Of a stretch of DNA of 64,000 nt, positions 34,372-43,194 are shown piece after piece. The stretch is from positions 2,728,001-2,792,000 of the forward strand of contig NZ_CP192507.1 in the NCBI RefSeq assembly GCF_050613145.1, in the 5' to 3' direction. The DNA is from Lysinibacillus_B sp050613145. Its GTDB lineage: Bacteria > Bacillota > Bacilli > Bacillales_A > Planococcaceae. The notes under the pieces were generated by a model. That model did not search any database. It had not been told where the DNA came from and was given only the letters and a program-made list of their open reading frames with translations. Position numbers and translations under genes: made by a program. Position 1 is the first letter of the stretch. Each line of letters opens with the position of its first letter.

Positions 34372-35868
34372 ATGGCTTCTTTTGTTAAAGGCACGCTTCT
34401 GTTGACAGTCGTTATTTTTTTATCTAAACTATTTGGTTTTGTTTATCGCATGCAGTTTATGCGCATTGCGGGAGAAGAAGTTGTTGGTATTTATATGACC
34501 GCCTACCCTGCTTTTATTTTCTTTATTTCTTTAGTGCAACTCGGCTTACCAATTGCTTTAACAAAAGTTGTAGCAGAACTTTATGCAAAAGGGAAAATTA
34601 CAGACACAAAAAGCGTCCTAAAAACGTGCCTACGTATTTCTACCGTTTCCATTTTAGTTTTTTTACCGATTCTTGCGTTTATTACACCAACGATTGCGGA
34701 AACGTTATTACAAAGTGAGGGGACACGCTATCCACTAATAGTTGCGATTTATACCGTACCCATTGTGGTGTATGCGGGGATTATTAGAGCCTATTTGCTC
34801 GGGTTAGGGAAAACAACACCTACTGCCTGGTCGTCCCTAATAGAGCAAACGATCCGCATTGCTGCTGTTTCCTTTGCTCTGCCGTACTTATTAACCGATT
34901 CCAGTACGACAAATGCTGCATTTGCGATGGGAATGACCGCTCTCGGTGAATGTGCCGCTCTCATTTACTTACTGATTCACTATCATTTCGTGAAAATACG
35001 GACAGACAAAAAAGTAGGTACTTATCGTAGCGGGCCACTGTTTCGTATTGCATTACCTTCAGCAGGCAGCAAACTATTCGGTACATTTACATGGTTTTTA
35101 GAACCTATTGTGTTTTTAAAAGCACTCACGATTTCAGGTTTAACGGCAACAGCGGCTACTACTTTATACGGGGTGATTTCAGGAGTACATATCCCCCTCC
35201 TGCTCTTCCCAGCATTCATACCGGCAGCACTCGCCATTATTTTAATTCCTGCGATTAGTAATGCTGCAGCTGTTCAGAACGTTCGATTACTCAATCAACG
35301 GATTACGATTTCATTGCGCCTTTGTTCACTGATAGGTTGCTATGCTGCAACGTTTTTCTTGTTATACGGGGACTTTCTTGCAGTAGAACTATTTCACTTA
35401 AACGACGAAACAAACTACATGAAAATACTAGCGCCTATTTTTTATTTTTATTATATTCAAAGTCCGCTCCTGTCAATTTTACAGGCGTTGGACCAAGCCC
35501 GCGTGGCGATGATGAATTCGATTTATGGTGGAATTGGGAAACTTTTATTAATGCTTGTGTTGGCGGCACAGCCAATGCTACAACAGTACGGCGCTATTAT
35601 TGCGATCGGATTTGGTGTTTTGCTTACTTCGTTTTTACATATTGCATCCGTTCGTAACAATCCGAAAATTGAAGTGGGCTTCCGTTTATTTGCCGCATCT
35701 TATGGCTGTTTTATCGTCACATGTATTGTGCAATCAACGATTCCTTACAATTCCATAATTACAAGTATAGTAACAACATTTTCTTTATTAACCATTTTAC
35801 TGCTCTTGACAAAACAAATTAACCTATCTGATTTCCGTTACGTCCGTTTACTTTTTTCGCGCCTTTAA
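34372..35868 (+). CDS. spoVB: Stage V sporulation protein B-like lipid/polysaccharide flippase
   Basis: This 498-residue protein has about 14 membrane helices and belongs to the MVF/SpoVB (polysaccharide biosynthesis/MATE-like) superfamily, which includes MurJ. B. subtilis SpoVB is needed for spore cortex synthesis and is proposed to flip peptidoglycan precursors. The N-terminal motif 'KGTLLLTVVIFLSKLFGFVYR' spans about residues 5-25. The ATG follows an agaaggg site at a rather long spacing. Position between comN and yrbG is as in B. subtilis. It overlaps the convergent yrbG by 21 bases at the 3' end. MurJ-type paralogues elsewhere in the genome are the main source of doubt over the name. Confidence 0.88.
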   Translation: MASFVKGTLLLTVVIFLSKLFGFVYRMQFMRIAGEEVVGIYMTAYPAFIFFISLVQLGLPIALTKVVAELYAKGKITDTKSVLKTCLRISTVSILVFLPILAFITPTIAETLLQSEGTRYPLIVAIYTVPIVVYAGIIRAYLLGLGKTTPTAWSSLIEQTIRIAAVSFALPYLLTDSSTTNAAFAMGMTALGECAALIYLLIHYHFVKIRTDKKVGTYRSGPLFRIALPSAGSKLFGTFTWFLEPIVFLKALTISGLTATAATTLYGVISGVHIPLLLFPAFIPAALAIILIPAISNAAAVQNVRLLNQRITISLRLCSLIGCYAATFFLLYGDFLAVELFHLNDETNYMKILAPIFYFYYIQSPLLSILQALDQARVAMMNSIYGGIGKLLLMLVLAAQPMLQQYGAIIAIGFGVLLTSFLHIASVRNNPKIEVGFRLFAASYGCFIVTCIVQSTIPYNSIITSIVTTFSLLTILLLLTKQINLSDFRYVRLLFSRL

Positions 35869-36489
35869 CTGATAATGAACTTTCCCATCTTCATAACAAC
35901 AATAAAACACCTCATCCGTAGTATGCACACCTTCATCGCGCAACTGATCTTCTAACCATTTTCGATCTTTCCCGATAAATTTCAAATGTTTGTCATCGAC
36001 ATACCCATCTATGACAATTGGCAGGATGAACGGCTCATCCCCTTTTTTAAAAACTGATAGTTTACCAGACGGTTCTAAAAAAGCATAAGCAACACTTTGT
36101 ACAGATGAAATGCCTTGTTCACGTAACTGTTGAAATAAATCATCTAAATTATAGCGCTGTTTACGCATTTCAGCTTCGACAATCACACCGTCACGAATGA
36201 TAATTGTCGGATCACCATCAATCGTATCGCGCATTTTCTTATTTTTTAAAATAAAAAGGGCGTTTAAATACTGGATGATAAATAGTAAAACAATCGGTAC
36301 AACAGCTAACACTAATGACCGATCTAAATTATCGATTGCTAGTGACGCTACTTCAGCAATGAGTACGTATACAGCAAAATCAAGTAGGCTTAGTTCGCCT
36401 ACTTCCCGTTTTCCCATCAAGCGAAAAACAAGGAGGACAACAATATATAAAACAATCGTACGAAAAGCAATGATCCAAAACTCAGCCAT
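35848..36489 (-). CDS. yrbG: DUF421/YetF-family membrane protein (YrbG)
   Basis: This 213-residue protein has three N-terminal membrane helices (about 5-25, 35-50, 58-78) followed by a soluble YetF/DUF421 domain with 'GDPTIIIRDGVIVEAEMRK' (about 98-116), where the protein chain continues 'LDDLFQQLREQGISSVQSV'. YetF-type proteins in spore formers include SpoVA partners, but YrbG has no assigned function. An aaggggtg site precedes the ATG. Its last seven codons overlap those of spoVB on the other strand, so the two transcripts are complementary at their 3' ends. Confidence 0.87.
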   Translation of the reverse strand: MAEFWIIAFRTIVLYIVVLLVFRLMGKREVGELSLLDFAVYVLIAEVASLAIDNLDRSLVLAVVPIVLLFIIQYLNALFILKNKKMRDTIDGDPTIIIRDGVIVEAEMRKQRYNLDDLFQQLREQGISSVQSVAYAFLEPSGKLSVFKKGDEPFILPIVIDGYVDDKHLKFIGKDRKWLEDQLRDEGVHTTDEVFYCCYEDGKVHYQLKARKK

Positions 36490-36542
36490 CTCTCACACCC
36501 CTTTTTCATTTCAGTGTGGGCGAACAAGTTAGGCATTATACA

Positions 36543-36594
36543 GAAAAAAGGAAGGGGATGTCCAGAAAGCTTTTACTTTCCGTACATCCCCTTC
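36543..36594 (-). terminator. Terminator downstream of yajC (shared-core hairpin)
   Basis: Arms 36551-36561 and 36584-36594 pair, with an inner GAAAGC/ACTTTC section, and six T residues follow on the minus strand. It lies about 120 bases after yajC and ends the ruvA-yajC operon. Its core is shared with hairpins at 5927, 48541 and 62237. Confidence 0.7.
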
Positions 36595-36669
36595 ACTCCT
36601 GGATTAGTATCCATTACGAAATATTGCTCCTGCGGTGGTCGCATCAACATGCCACCATCCTCGTCGCGA

Positions 36670-36712
36670 AAGGTGTCGTCTCAAAAGTCTTTCAGACGAC
36701 ACCTTCCTTTTT
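36670..36712 (+). terminator. Second hairpin directly after yajC
   Basis: A 12-bp stem (36670-36681 with 36694-36705) touches the yajC stop codon. The T-rich tail is on the plus strand, although the neighbouring gene runs on the minus strand, so its real role is uncertain. Confidence 0.5.
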
Positions 36713-36713
36713 A

Positions 36714-36974
36714 TTATTCTACAACTCTGCCGATTGCTTGGCGTTCAAATTTCACAGTTGTATTATTAGCAATTTTTAAATAAATCGCTGTATCTTCAAT
36801 TGCATCAATTTCGCCATGTAAGCCACCAATTGTAATGACTTTGTCACCTTTTTTTAGATCGTTTTGCATCGCAACTGTTGCTTTTTGTCGCTTTTGTGCT
36901 GGACGGATTAAAATAAACCACATCGCAACAAACATCAAAACAATCATAATCAATTGTCCATATGCTGCATCCAT
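36714..36974 (-). CDS. yajC: Preprotein translocase subunit YajC
   Basis: This 86-residue protein has a single N-terminal membrane helix (about residues 6-24, 'IMIVLMFVAMWFILIRP') and a small beta-rich cytoplasmic domain with 'KGDKVITIGGLHGEIDAIE' (about 42-60). It is the YajC accessory subunit of the SecDF complex. An aaaggag site precedes the ATG. It is the last gene of ruvA-ruvB-queA-tgt-yajC, the same order as in B. subtilis (yrbF), even though secDF itself is transcribed separately 3 kb away. Confidence 0.93.
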   Translation of the reverse strand: MDAAYGQLIMIVLMFVAMWFILIRPAQKRQKATVAMQNDLKKGDKVITIGGLHGEIDAIEDTAIYLKIANNTTVKFERQAIGRVVE

Positions 36975-37099
36975 TTTATATAGACTCCTTTCGAAAATCT
37001 TATCTTTACTAGTATAGTATAAATTCTCATTATATGGCGAGATTTTCTATCAAATTCTTGAATTTTTCTATCATAAGAAAAGAATTTCTACAAAAACGA

Positions 37100-38245
37100 T
37101 TAGAAATTCTTCGCATCCGGTTTATTATAACCGTATTTCTCGAAAAATTCTTCTTTAAAGTCCCCAAGACGATCTTCTCGAATCGCTTGACGCACATCTT
37201 CCATTAGCTTAATTAAGAAGCGTAGGTTATGATACGATGTTAAACGTAGACCGAATGTTTCTTCCGTGCGTAATAAATGACGGACATAAGCACGTGTATA
37301 GTTTTTACATGTGTAGCAGTCGCATGTTTCATCAATTGGACGGAAGTCACGTGCATATTTCGCGTTTTTAATGACCATACGTCCTTCTGATGTCATTAAT
37401 GTACCGTTACGGGCAATTCGCGTTGGCAATACACAGTCGAACATATCAATCCCGCGGATAGAACCGTCAATAAGTGAATCGGGTGAACCAACACCCATTA
37501 AATAACGCGGCTTGTCTGCTGGCATTAATGGTGCTGTAAAGTCTAATACTTTGTTCATGATGTCTTTTGGCTCCCCAACGGATAAACCTCCGATTGCATA
37601 ACCTGGGAAATCAAGCTCCACTAACGCTTCTGCTGAACGACGACGCAAGTCTTCATATTCTCCACCTTGAATAATCCCAAATAAACCTTGCTCATCTGGG
37701 CGCTGGTGTGCTTCTTTACAACGTTTTGCCCAGCGTGTTGTACGATCCACAGACGCTAGCATATACTCATACGTCGCTGGAAACGGTGGACATTCATCAA
37801 ACGCCATCATAATATCTGAACCAAGGTCATTTTGAATTTCCATCGCTTTTTCAGGAGATAAAAATAATTTATCGCCATTTAAGTGATTACGGAAATGAAC
37901 GCCTTCCTCTTCAATTTTACGGAATTGGCTAAGTGAAAACACTTGGAAACCGCCTGAATCTGTTAAAATCGGACGATCCCAATTCATAAATTGATGCAAT
38001 CCGCCCGCTTCTTTGACGATATCATTGCCTGGACGTAGCCATAAGTGATACGTATTGGATAGGATAATCCCTGCATTCATTTCTTTTAACTCTTCTGGGC
38101 TCATCGCTTTTACTGTTGCTTGTGTCCCAACTGGCATAAACGTTGGGGTTTCAAACGATCCGTGTGGCGTGTGCACAATCCCAAGGCGCGCACCTGTTTG
38201 GGCACAAGTTTTAATTAATTCGTAACGAATTGGTGGTTGTGTCAT
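37100..38245 (-). CDS. tgt: tRNA-guanine transglycosylase
   Basis: This 381-residue TIM-barrel enzyme exchanges G34 of GUN-anticodon tRNAs for preQ1 on the route to queuosine. The active-site region 'LTDSGGFQVFSLSQFRK' (about 89-105), the base-recognition 'GGLSVGEP' (about 224-231) and the zinc motif 'CDCYTCKNYTRAYVRHL' (about 306-322) are present. The frame opens six codons earlier, but the ATG at 38245 has a gagagg site and gives the usual N-terminus 'MTQPPIRYELIK'. It lies between queA and yajC in one operon; queA carries out the following step. Confidence 0.96.
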   Translation of the reverse strand: MTQPPIRYELIKTCAQTGARLGIVHTPHGSFETPTFMPVGTQATVKAMSPEELKEMNAGIILSNTYHLWLRPGNDIVKEAGGLHQFMNWDRPILTDSGGFQVFSLSQFRKIEEEGVHFRNHLNGDKLFLSPEKAMEIQNDLGSDIMMAFDECPPFPATYEYMLASVDRTTRWAKRCKEAHQRPDEQGLFGIIQGGEYEDLRRRSAEALVELDFPGYAIGGLSVGEPKDIMNKVLDFTAPLMPADKPRYLMGVGSPDSLIDGSIRGIDMFDCVLPTRIARNGTLMTSEGRMVIKNAKYARDFRPIDETCDCYTCKNYTRAYVRHLLRTEETFGLRLTSYHNLRFLIKLMEDVRQAIREDRLGDFKEEFFEKYGYNKPDAKNF

Positions 38246-38362
38246 AAATAAAAGTCCTCTCATTTCTAAAGTAAAAACAGTACTTCGAATCTAATGCCCC
38301 GTTACATATTGGTAACAGGCACATAAGTATTAATTTTAGGTGGTCTGACAACGTTTTGCAAA

Positions 38363-39400
38363 CTATTTCTTCGGACGGATAAACATCGCATCGCCAAAGC
38401 TAAAGAAGCGGTAACGCTCCTTAACTGCCTCCTCATATGCCGATAAAATCGTTTCCTTTCCGGCTAATGCACTGACAAGCATCACCAGCGTAGACTTTGG
38501 CAAATGGAAGTTTGTAATAAGCCCGTCAATCGCTTTATATTCATAACCAGGGTAAATGAAAATATTTGTCCAACCTTGCTCTGCTCGAATTTCCCCGTTA
38601 TATTTACTCGCAATCGTTTCAAGCGTACGCGTAGAAGTTGTCCCAACTGAAATAACACGACCACCTGCTTGTTTTACTCGGTTAATCGTTTGTGCCGCTT
38701 CCTCTGTCACACTATAAAATTCAGAATGCATATCATGTTCTTCGATTGAATCTACACTGACAGGACGGAATGTGCCAAGTCCAACGTGTAATGTCACGAA
38801 CACGACTTCAACACCTTTTGCTTTAATTTGCTCGAGCAAGTCTTCTGTAAAATGAAGACCTGCTGTCGGTGCTGCAGCTGAACCGCGCTCACGGGCATAT
38901 ACCGTTTGATAACGGTCTTGATCATCTAATTTTTCACGAATATACGGAGGTAGCGGCATCTCACCAAGCTGATCTAAAATCTCATAAAAAATGCCGTCAT
39001 ATTCAAATGTAAACGTACGTCCCCCATGCTCTAGCATACCCGTACATGTCGCTTTTAATAAGCCATCACCGAATGTCACAACCGTTCCTACTTTTACGCG
39101 CTTCGCAGGCTTGACAAGTGTTTCCCATTCGTCTTCATTCGTTTGTTTCAACAGAAGCAATTCAATGTTGGCCCCCGTATCTTCTTTTGTCCCCATAAGA
39201 CGTGCTGGTAGTACACGTGTATCATTTAGTACGAGACAATCGCCTGCCTGTAATTCATGGACAATATGAGCAAATTGATGGTGCTCTACTTCTTTTGTAT
39301 GTGGATTGACAACCATTAAACGACTCGCTGTTCGGTCAAGAAGCGGTGTTTGAGCAATCAATTCTTCAGGTAAGTAAAAATCAAAATCTTCTACTTTCAT
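38363..39400 (-). CDS. queA: S-adenosylmethionine:tRNA ribosyltransferase-isomerase
   Basis: This 345-residue enzyme transfers the ribosyl part of SAM to preQ1-tRNA to form epoxyqueuosine-tRNA. Family motifs include the N-terminal 'DFDFYLPEELIAQTP' (about 4-18), 'APTAGLHFTEDLL' (about 177-189) and 'TNFHLPKSTLVMLVSALAG' (about 296-314). Length is normal. A taggaag site precedes the ATG. It follows ruvB by 20 bases and precedes tgt by about 117 bases, the usual Firmicute order. No preQ1 riboswitch was seen, as expected for the late-pathway genes. Confidence 0.96.
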   Translation of the reverse strand: MKVEDFDFYLPEELIAQTPLLDRTASRLMVVNPHTKEVEHHQFAHIVHELQAGDCLVLNDTRVLPARLMGTKEDTGANIELLLLKQTNEDEWETLVKPAKRVKVGTVVTFGDGLLKATCTGMLEHGGRTFTFEYDGIFYEILDQLGEMPLPPYIREKLDDQDRYQTVYARERGSAAAPTAGLHFTEDLLEQIKAKGVEVVFVTLHVGLGTFRPVSVDSIEEHDMHSEFYSVTEEAAQTINRVKQAGGRVISVGTTSTRTLETIASKYNGEIRAEQGWTNIFIYPGYEYKAIDGLITNFHLPKSTLVMLVSALAGKETILSAYEEAVKERYRFFSFGDAMFIRPKK

Positions 39401-39419
39401 CTTTGTAACTTCCTATCGT

Positions 39420-40424
39420 TTAATTTTGTTGTGGGTACGCATAGCCAAAATGCTCATACGCTAAATTTGTTGCGACGCGCCCTCTTGGTGTTCGTTGCAT
39501 AAAGCCAATTTGCAATAAATACGGCTCATACACTTCCTCAATCGTAATGCGTTCTTCCCCAATGGACGCAGAAATCGTATCTAAGCCAACCGGACCACCT
39601 GTAAAGCGTTCAATGAGTGCAATCATTAATTTATGGTCAATGTGATCTAAGCCGCGAGGATCTACTTGCAATAGTTCAAGTGCTTGTTTTGCTAAAGCAA
39701 GCGTAATTGTCCCGTCCCCTAGCACTTGTGCATAATCGCGCACACGTTTTAGCAGACGATTGGCAATACGGGGTGTCCCCCGCGAACGACGTGCCATCTC
39801 GTAAGCCGCTTGGTCATCAATTTCTACGTTAAATAAGTGTCCACTTCTAACCACAATGTGAGCAAGCGACTCCTCATCATAATATTCTAAGCGTAGGTGG
39901 ACACCAAAACGGTCACGAAGCGGTGCCGATAACGCTCCTACACGTGTCGTTGCACCGACTAATGTAAACGGTGGTAAATCCAGTCGAACAGAACGCGCTT
40001 CTGGTCCTTTACCAATCACAATATCTAAACAAAAATCTTCCATTGCTGGATAAAGCACTTCTTCGATGGCGCGTGGCAGACGGTGAATTTCGTCTATAAA
40101 AAGGACATCGCCCGGCTCAAGTGAACTTAAAATGGCCGCTAAATCACCCGGACGTTCGATAGCAGGACCGCTCGTCATTTTAATATTCACGCCCATTTCA
40201 TTCGCGATAACAGCCGCTAGCGTTGTTTTCCCTAGCCCCGGAGGACCATATAATAACACATGGTCAAGACTTTCCTCTCGCATTTTCGCTGCTTCGATAA
40301 AAACTTTTAAATTGTCCTTTACTTGCTGCTGACCGATATATTGGGAAAGCCGTTGAGGTCGTAGTGATAATTCAAATTGTTCATCAAAAGCGTTCGATTC
40401 ACTTGATAATAAACGATCTGTCAT
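39420..40424 (-). CDS. ruvB: Holliday junction branch-migration helicase RuvB
   Basis: This 334-residue AAA+ motor drives branch migration with RuvA. Walker A is 'LLYGPPGLGKTTLAAVIA' (about 58-75), Walker B 'VLFIDEIHRLPRA' (about 106-118), and sensor/arginine-finger motifs 'VGATTRVGALSAPLRDRFG' (about 155-173). The C-terminal winged helix ends with 'FMQRTPRGRVATNLAYEHFG'. A taggaggg site precedes the ATG. It lies 13 bases after ruvA. As in other Firmicutes no ruvC accompanies it; RecU does that job elsewhere. Confidence 0.97.
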   Translation of the reverse strand: MTDRLLSSESNAFDEQFELSLRPQRLSQYIGQQQVKDNLKVFIEAAKMREESLDHVLLYGPPGLGKTTLAAVIANEMGVNIKMTSGPAIERPGDLAAILSSLEPGDVLFIDEIHRLPRAIEEVLYPAMEDFCLDIVIGKGPEARSVRLDLPPFTLVGATTRVGALSAPLRDRFGVHLRLEYYDEESLAHIVVRSGHLFNVEIDDQAAYEMARRSRGTPRIANRLLKRVRDYAQVLGDGTITLALAKQALELLQVDPRGLDHIDHKLMIALIERFTGGPVGLDTISASIGEERITIEEVYEPYLLQIGFMQRTPRGRVATNLAYEHFGYAYPQQN

Positions 40425-40437
40425 CGCTCGTTCCCTC

Positions 40438-41058
40438 CTACTTCATTTTCAATAATACTTTTAATGCCTGCTTCATATATGCATCTGTTGTCGTTAAAGC
40501 TTCATCCTCTTCCAGCTGAGGTTTTACTTTGGCAAGCTCCTTTTCGGAGTAACCGAGAGCAATGAGCGCTAACATTGCTTCTTCTAGTTCATGCCCATAC
40601 GGATTCATCCCAAATAGCGGCAGCTCGTCCTCTGTGCTTGGTAGCTCTACTACATCCATTAATGTCCCTAGTTTGCCCTTTAAATCCAAAATCATTTGGC
40701 GTGCTGTTTTTTTTCCTACACCTGGAAACTTCACTAAAAAGGCTTCATCTTCCATCTCAATCGCTTGGATTACATGCGTTGGTGCCCCCGAAGCTAAAAT
40801 GGCTAAAGCTCCTTTTGGTCCAATCCCTGATACTTGGATCAGTTTACGGAATAATTCACGTTGCTCTAAGCTCGTAAAACCGTATAATGTATGAGCATCT
40901 TCTCTCACATGCATATGTACATATACTAGCTGTATTTGCTCATTTACTCGAAAAGCATAAGGATTTGGTGTAAATAATTGATAGCCGATGTTTTGCACCT
41001 CTAACGCGATATATTCCGGTGTAATACGTGTAACTTGTCCTTTTACATAATCATACAT
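40438..41058 (-). CDS. ruvA: Holliday junction DNA-binding protein RuvA
   Basis: This 206-residue protein forms the tetramer that holds the four-way junction for RuvB. Domains in order are the OB-fold (about 1-62), two helix-hairpin-helix motifs with 'VSGIGPKGALAILASG' (about 74-89) and 'FPGVGKKTARQMILDLKGK' (about 111-129), and the RuvB-binding C-terminal helical domain (about 150-206). A tgagggg site precedes the ATG. It is the first gene of the ruvA-ruvB-queA-tgt-yajC operon, behind the terminator of the safA unit. Confidence 0.97.
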   Translation of the reverse strand: MYDYVKGQVTRITPEYIALEVQNIGYQLFTPNPYAFRVNEQIQLVYVHMHVREDAHTLYGFTSLEQRELFRKLIQVSGIGPKGALAILASGAPTHVIQAIEMEDEAFLVKFPGVGKKTARQMILDLKGKLGTLMDVVELPSTEDELPLFGMNPYGHELEEAMLALIALGYSEKELAKVKPQLEEDEALTTTDAYMKQALKVLLKMK

Positions 41059-41120
41059 TTGCTATTCCCCTCACATTCAACCTGTATATTATATCATACT
41101 GTTCGCCTTTTTCCCGAACA

Positions 41121-41145
41121 AAAAACCGCCAAATAGTTGACGGTT
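41121..41145 (-). terminator. Terminator of safA-kinase unit
   Basis: A 9-bp stem (41124-41132 with 41137-41145) is followed on the minus strand by a T run, 12 bases after the stop of the phosphotransferase gene. Confidence 0.8.
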
Positions 41146-41156
41146 CATGTGATCAT

Positions 41157-41969
41157 TTACATTTTATAAATTTGTTTCATTAAGACTGGCCACATTTGTA
41201 ATGCTTGGTTCGTGAATGGTCGCACATATTGCAATAGCTGTTCTTTCTGCGCATCATTCACTTGCAATAAATAAAGCCATTCCCGTAGCAATTCATTTGG
41301 ATATAATAAATAATTCCTTTTTTGTCGGGTTATTTCTGTATACGGTTGTTCATTCAATAATGCATATATATCATAATTTACATGAGGTAATACACGATGC
41401 ATCCATAAAATCACTTCGTCAGCAGGATCACCAAGGCACGCTAAATCGAAATCAATTATTGCAGGCTGATCACCAAGCAAAAAATTATGATGTACGACAT
41501 CTCCATGAAGCAATGTGAACTTGGAAGTTTTACTAGCATCTATTTTTCTAAGCGCCTGCTCCGTCATATTCGAAATTGTATAAAAATCCTTTCCCATTAA
41601 AGGGAGCAGCTCTTTTTCGTTATTTTTAAATCGAGCAAATCTTACTTCCCATTTTTTTAGTAAATCTTGTCTTGGAAGTAAAGCATCTTTCCATAGAACA
41701 TTCGTTTCATGAAGAGCTTTTAACATCTCTAATGATTTCGTACGATCCTCCATTTTTTCGTAGTTCGCGGGTCTACCATGTACCCATTGATGCACGATAT
41801 ATGGTGTACTCTTTTGAGAGGTGATCGGTGCAATATATGGAAAATGATTTTTCATTAGCTTTTTATGAATAAAGCGTACCTTATCCGCAATAAATGCATC
41901 GTCATAGTATTTTACGAAAAATGCACCCTTTTCCGTATCATAGCGCCAACAATTTTCTTTTAGCTGCAT
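41157..41969 (-). CDS. Aminoglycoside-phosphotransferase-fold kinase, CotS/CotI-like
   Basis: This 270-residue protein has the APH/choline kinase fold. The catalytic loop reads 'LLHGDVVHHNFLL' (about 152-164) and the metal-binding motif 'AIIDFDLACLGDPADE' (about 169-184); the N-lobe lysine may be in 'AFFVKYYDD' (about 16-24). Members of this fold in spore formers include the coat kinases CotS, CotI and YutH. It starts directly after the stop codon of the spore-coat gene safA, with no good site of its own, so it is probably translated with safA and expressed in the mother cell. A coat-related role is inference; a small-molecule kinase is the alternative. Confidence 0.75.
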   Translation of the reverse strand: MQLKENCWRYDTEKGAFFVKYYDDAFIADKVRFIHKKLMKNHFPYIAPITSQKSTPYIVHQWVHGRPANYEKMEDRTKSLEMLKALHETNVLWKDALLPRQDLLKKWEVRFARFKNNEKELLPLMGKDFYTISNMTEQALRKIDASKTSKFTLLHGDVVHHNFLLGDQPAIIDFDLACLGDPADEVILWMHRVLPHVNYDIYALLNEQPYTEITRQKRNYLLYPNELLREWLYLLQVNDAQKEQLLQYVRPFTNQALQMWPVLMKQIYKM

Positions 41970-41972
41970 CTC

Positions 41973-43064
41973 TTAACGCCAAGGCGGCTGTTGACAGGGA
42001 TGACAATACGGGTTGAAGGGTGGTTGTGTGTGTTGTTCAATTGGTCTCATATCTTGATAATAACCTTGTACTTGCTGGTCCTTATCCTCACATTGTGGAC
42101 GAGTTTGTTCACAGGCATCTACTGGTTGCTGACAAGGGACTGGTTGCCACATGGACGGATGTTGCATTGGTTGTTGCCACATCGAAGGGTCATGCATTGG
42201 CTGCTGCCACATCGGTTGTTGCCACATGGATGGGTCATGCATTGGTTGTTGCCACATCGGTTGTTGCCACATCGAAGGGTCATGCATTGGCTGTTGCCAC
42301 ATAGATGGATCATGCATTGGCTGTTGGTGCATTGGTTGACAGCACATTGATTGATGATGCATCATCGGTGACCAACACATTGGTTGTTGCCATGTTGGTT
42401 GTTGCCACATCTGTTGTTCATACATCGGTTGCTGGTACATTGGTTGTTCATGTACAGATTCCTCATCCATTGGTTGCTCATGTACAGATTCTTCCTCCAT
42501 CATTTCCTTATATACCGGTTGCTCTGGCATTACTGGTTGTTGTGGCATTGGCTGTTGCGGCATCATCGGTTGTTCTGGCATGAACTGCGGCATCATTGGC
42601 TGTTGTGGCATCATCGGTTGCTCTGGCATGAACTGCGGCATCATTGGTGGTTGATAAATTACCTGCGGATACATCGGTTGTTGATAAATCGTTTGTTGAT
42701 AAATGGGCGGTTGTTGTGGTGACATACAGGACACGCACCATTGTGGCGGCATCATTGCGGCTGGATTATAAGTTGGTTGATACATTTCTGCCTCCATGGA
42801 CTCCTCTACAAGCGGCAATTCTTTAACCGGTTTCCATTCTGTTTCTTTTTCTTCAACGCTTGGCACAACCTTCGTTTTGGCACTTTGGACTTCCTCTTTC
42901 TTAGTCCCTGTAGCAGCTTCCGGTAAGAAAATTTCCATTCCCGGCACAATATAATCAGGATTCGCTAGTTGCGCATTTAGTCTTTTTAACTCATCAAAAC
43001 CAATGCCATACTGTTTCGCGATTTTCCATAATGTATCACCTTTTTGCACAATATGAACTCGCAT
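41973..43064 (-). CDS. safA: SafA-like spore coat protein: LysM domain plus Met/Gln/Pro/Trp repeats
   Basis: This 363-residue protein begins with one LysM domain ('VQKGDTLWKIAKQYGIGFDE', about 6-25), which binds peptidoglycan, here presumably spore cortex. After a charged linker (about 50-95) the rest is low-complexity: 'MMPQQPMMPQFMPEQP' units, then four near copies of 'MHDPSMWQQP' (about 250-320), with scattered cysteine pairs and a C-terminal 'YCHPCQQPPWR'. In B. subtilis SafA organises the inner coat, and its region after LysM is cross-linked by transglutaminase Tgl. An aaaggagg site precedes the ATG. Position next to niaR agrees with B. subtilis. The repeat sequence itself is unusual, so the orthology rests on LysM and locus. 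Confidence 0.8.
   Translation of the reverse strand: MRVHIVQKGDTLWKIAKQYGIGFDELKRLNAQLANPDYIVPGMEIFLPEAATGTKKEEVQSAKTKVVPSVEEKETEWKPVKELPLVEESMEAEMYQPTYNPAAMMPPQWCVSCMSPQQPPIYQQTIYQQPMYPQVIYQPPMMPQFMPEQPMMPQQPMMPQFMPEQPMMPQQPMPQQPVMPEQPVYKEMMEEESVHEQPMDEESVHEQPMYQQPMYEQQMWQQPTWQQPMCWSPMMHHQSMCCQPMHQQPMHDPSMWQQPMHDPSMWQQPMWQQPMHDPSMWQQPMWQQPMHDPSMWQQPMQHPSMWQPVPCQQPVDACEQTRPQCEDKDQQVQGYYQDMRPIEQHTQPPFNPYCHPCQQPPWR
42150..42330 (-). repeat. safA: In-frame tandem DNA repeats within safA
   Basis: Units that encode 'PMHDPSMWQQ' plus an optional 'PMWQQ' spacer recur at least four times with high nucleotide identity. Their lengths are multiples of three, so copy-number change would keep the frame. 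Confidence 0.8.
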
Positions 43065-43194
43065 CGATTGCCTCCTTTTCTCGCTATAGCATATGCCTAC
43101 CTATAAAAAACGACACAAATTTCGCGCGGAAAGACAGCTATCATGATACACTATGCTTACAACAAATGTTTTTTGACATTTAGAGGTGATTTAG

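Noticed and set aside
42150..42330. CRISPR-like array of short direct repeats
   Set aside because: The repeats are in-frame coding units of safA with no unique spacers.
41991..42741. Several long open frames opposite and within safA
   Set aside because: They are shadows produced by the tandem repeats of safA in other frames.
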